A stretch of DNA of 64,000 nt, from NCBI RefSeq assembly GCF_001625215.2, contig NC_030383.2, positions 49,782,380 to 49,846,379 on the forward strand, in the 5' to 3' direction. Below are positions 62,101 through 64,000 of this stretch, piece after piece. Under the pieces are notes generated by a model. The model did no database searches, was not told where the DNA came from, and saw nothing but the letters and a program-made list of their open reading frames with translations. Position 1 is the stretch's first letter. Every line of letters begins with the position of its first letter. The DNA comes from Daucus carota subsp. sativus. Its lineage: Eukaryota > Streptophyta > Magnoliopsida > Apiales > Apiaceae. A program made the position numbers and the translations under genes.

Positions 62101-64000
62101 AGTCTCCATCACCAGATTTACTATCCCAGTCATTCAAATTGTCCTTAATATCAATAACAGCAGATGCTGCTGCTTCAATAGCAGCCTCAAGGATTCGCCC
62201 TTGTTGATTCAGCTGTTGTGGTCGACTCAAGGTCTACAAAATAATAAAAAATTATAAGGAAATAAGAAATAACCCATACCCATAACATAAACTAACATAA
62301 AATATTCTTGTTTGTGCATGTCTTTGTGCTTCCGTATATGCTATTCTGGACTGGTATGCACTCATCACTAGTTCTGTCAGGGAATAACGTCTTCTTAAGT
62401 TACAGGCCATCATATTTTACCTACTTAAAATGTAATGGTAAGATAGATTAAAAAGTTGATTACAAAAAGTATATTTCCTAAAGCTTCTCTGAGGTGACTT
62501 GTTACGAAGAATCCAGGGAATTTGAGTGGCAAAAGTTTCTCAATATTTTAATGCAGGATCTCTGTATTATTTGGTAAATTATATTTTGTTCTTTTCAGAA
62601 ACGTATCGATACTCAAACCAAGAGGATTACAACATATTCTTAACTATAAATATCTTAATTAGTACCTGACAAAAAAAAATCTTAATTAGTTTATATCTAG
62701 CATCCTTACTTTTACCAAACATTATCAATTACATTATTTTTCCTATTTGGCCACAACAGAAATATTACAAATGAACTTGGTTACTGCATTTTTCTGCTTT
62801 TACTATAAGGCTACAATATAGTTACATTAGGAGAAGGGCTTTATTTTTACAGTTGACAATATCTTATAGGAACCTAAACTCTAATCAACAAAGACAAGGG
62901 CATTATACAGAGTGCAATTTGAGTCACAAGATCATATGTTAGATTAATTTCATTTAAGGCACTATTCTGTTATGTGTTATATACTAAAAAAAAAGGAAGG
63001 TAAAGTGGAAAATAAAAATCAAAAACATATTTACCTCATCAGTTATCGCTGAACGAGATGGTGGTACAGGAACAGGGATTTTGGCAGGTGGGTGATTACC
63101 TACAAGACATGAGTAACATAAGATAGAATCAAGAATATATATCCCCATTTTTTCTTGCTTCTATTGGACAGAGAGATAATAATAAGAATAACCAAATAAA
63201 AGTTTTTTTTATATATAATAAGCTTAATTGTCAGAAAAATAAAACCTCGTGAACTGTAAAAGTGGGCCTAGAATAGATAGAGTTTAGTAAAATCAGCTTT
63301 TAATGCGAAAGTTAATCAAAACCATATTTACTAACATTTCTCGCACAAATATTATATTGTAAGGAAAGGTAAAAGTAATTAGCAAGCTTGCAGTGTAATA
63401 CTTTATTATTCACCTTAACACAATTTTCAGCTTATTTATTTAGCAGATTAAAATTTATCAATCAACAGGATTTTCTGCAACATCTAGAGAACTCTATTAA
63501 AAAACTGCAAGAATTGTTTAAGAAGCTTCAGACATACTATTCAATAATCGTTTGTTACACTAAAAAGATGCATGAAGAAAGATTTGAGGGAAGGTACTGA
63601 GGTTGTCTTTAAAACATTCGTGATGTGATACTTAACTTTCACCTTTAAATAATTAATTTACTTAACAGGGCAGTAGCTATGCTCTGTTGCTTCAGGAATT
63701 CTATTTGAAAAGCCGCTAGGACTGTTTTATAAGCTTCTCATGTACTACTCAATATTTTTTCAAGTAATATGTGATTGAATAATTGACTTCACAAGCTCCT
63801 CATATATAAAGTTCTGCCTCCAACCCTCATGGTTGAGCAATCTTTACAAAAAACCTCAATTTCCCTTATAAGTATCAGAATTTTAAAGAAAATCTAAGAG
63901 GGAAGGAAAAAACAATGAATGGAAAAAAAAATATAAATGTCTTCACTAACCATCAACTCCAACAGGCCAATGTGGAGCTTTAGTTTTTGCATCTAGTCGC
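59115..64000 (-). CDS. Dihydroxyacetone (glycerone) kinase, C-terminal part; open at right edge
   Basis: Nine exons seen: 64000-63951 (cut by the window), 63099-63035, 62233-62090, 61966-61923, 61038-60955, 60867-60794, 60711-60599, 60521-60426 and 59231-59115; frames join without a break. The visible part covers the linker (DAKTKAPHWPVGVDGNHPPA) and the whole DhaL/DAK2 ATP-binding domain. DSKSGDGDCGST holds the Asp residues that bind Mg-ATP. RVMGGTSG, GGASAGYRTMLDALIPA, AGDDPVD and AGRSSYVPAEILASVPDPGA are DAK2 signatures. The N-terminal DhaK (substrate-binding) domain must lie beyond 64000. Family reaction: ATP-dependent phosphorylation of dihydroxyacetone to DHAP, and of glyceraldehyde, in the cytosol. 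It matches the single-chain plant enzyme (At3g17770-like). The 60116-60547 plus ORF is antisense noise over exon 8. Confidence 0.93.

Overview
The window is nuclear DNA of a flowering plant, very probably a eudicot. It is AT-rich. Its genes have many short exons with GT..AG introns, their products match plant proteins end to end, and the spacers hold Stowaway, Mutator-type, hAT, Helitron and SINE-like elements. I cannot name the species. There are no bacterial-style operons, CRISPR arrays, rRNA genes or recognisable tRNA genes.

Nine genes were read exon by exon. From left to right they are: MOS4/BCAS2 splicing factor (minus, 2228-4859); peroxin PEX3 (minus, 6624-12295); a BGLU44-type glycoside hydrolase family 1 beta-glucosidase (minus, 13666-16795); the RNA polymerase II CTD phosphatase SSU72 (minus, 18789-20949); a chloroplast DUF760 'UV-B-induced' protein (plus, 25804-27957); an intronless DC1-domain protein with a repetitive Gly/Pro/Gln tail (plus, 38671-40038); a SKOR/GORK outward-rectifying Shaker K+ channel (minus, 13 exons, 40415-55676); an intronless F-box/DUF295-like protein (plus, 57404-58648); and the C-terminal part of a dihydroxyacetone kinase (minus, 59115 to the right edge). 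A broken F-box paralogue lies head-to-head with the intact F-box gene. The genes are separate housekeeping or environmental-response genes, not one pathway. MOS4, PEX3, BGLU44, the UV-B protein and DHA kinase recall a cluster on Arabidopsis chromosome 3 (about At3g17770 to At3g18165, from memory), so the order looks like ancient microsynteny.

The large spacers are transposon-rich. 20950-25640 holds a Mutator-type foldback element with 9-bp target duplications and two Helitrons placed tail-to-head plus a truncated third. 27958-38670 holds two related elements (28286-33348 and 33466-35386) with inverted ends, built on AGAATCTT-rich repeats. The first carries a ~3-kb array of ~540-592-bp units and a broken plant mobile-domain-like ORF. 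They are joined by a (TA)n microsatellite. A SINE-like sequence and a second Mutator-type foldback follow. The same layout, inverted-end elements sharing a (TA)n block, recurs with two unrelated families inside intron 3 of the K+ channel gene. This recurrence is the most unusual pattern in the window.
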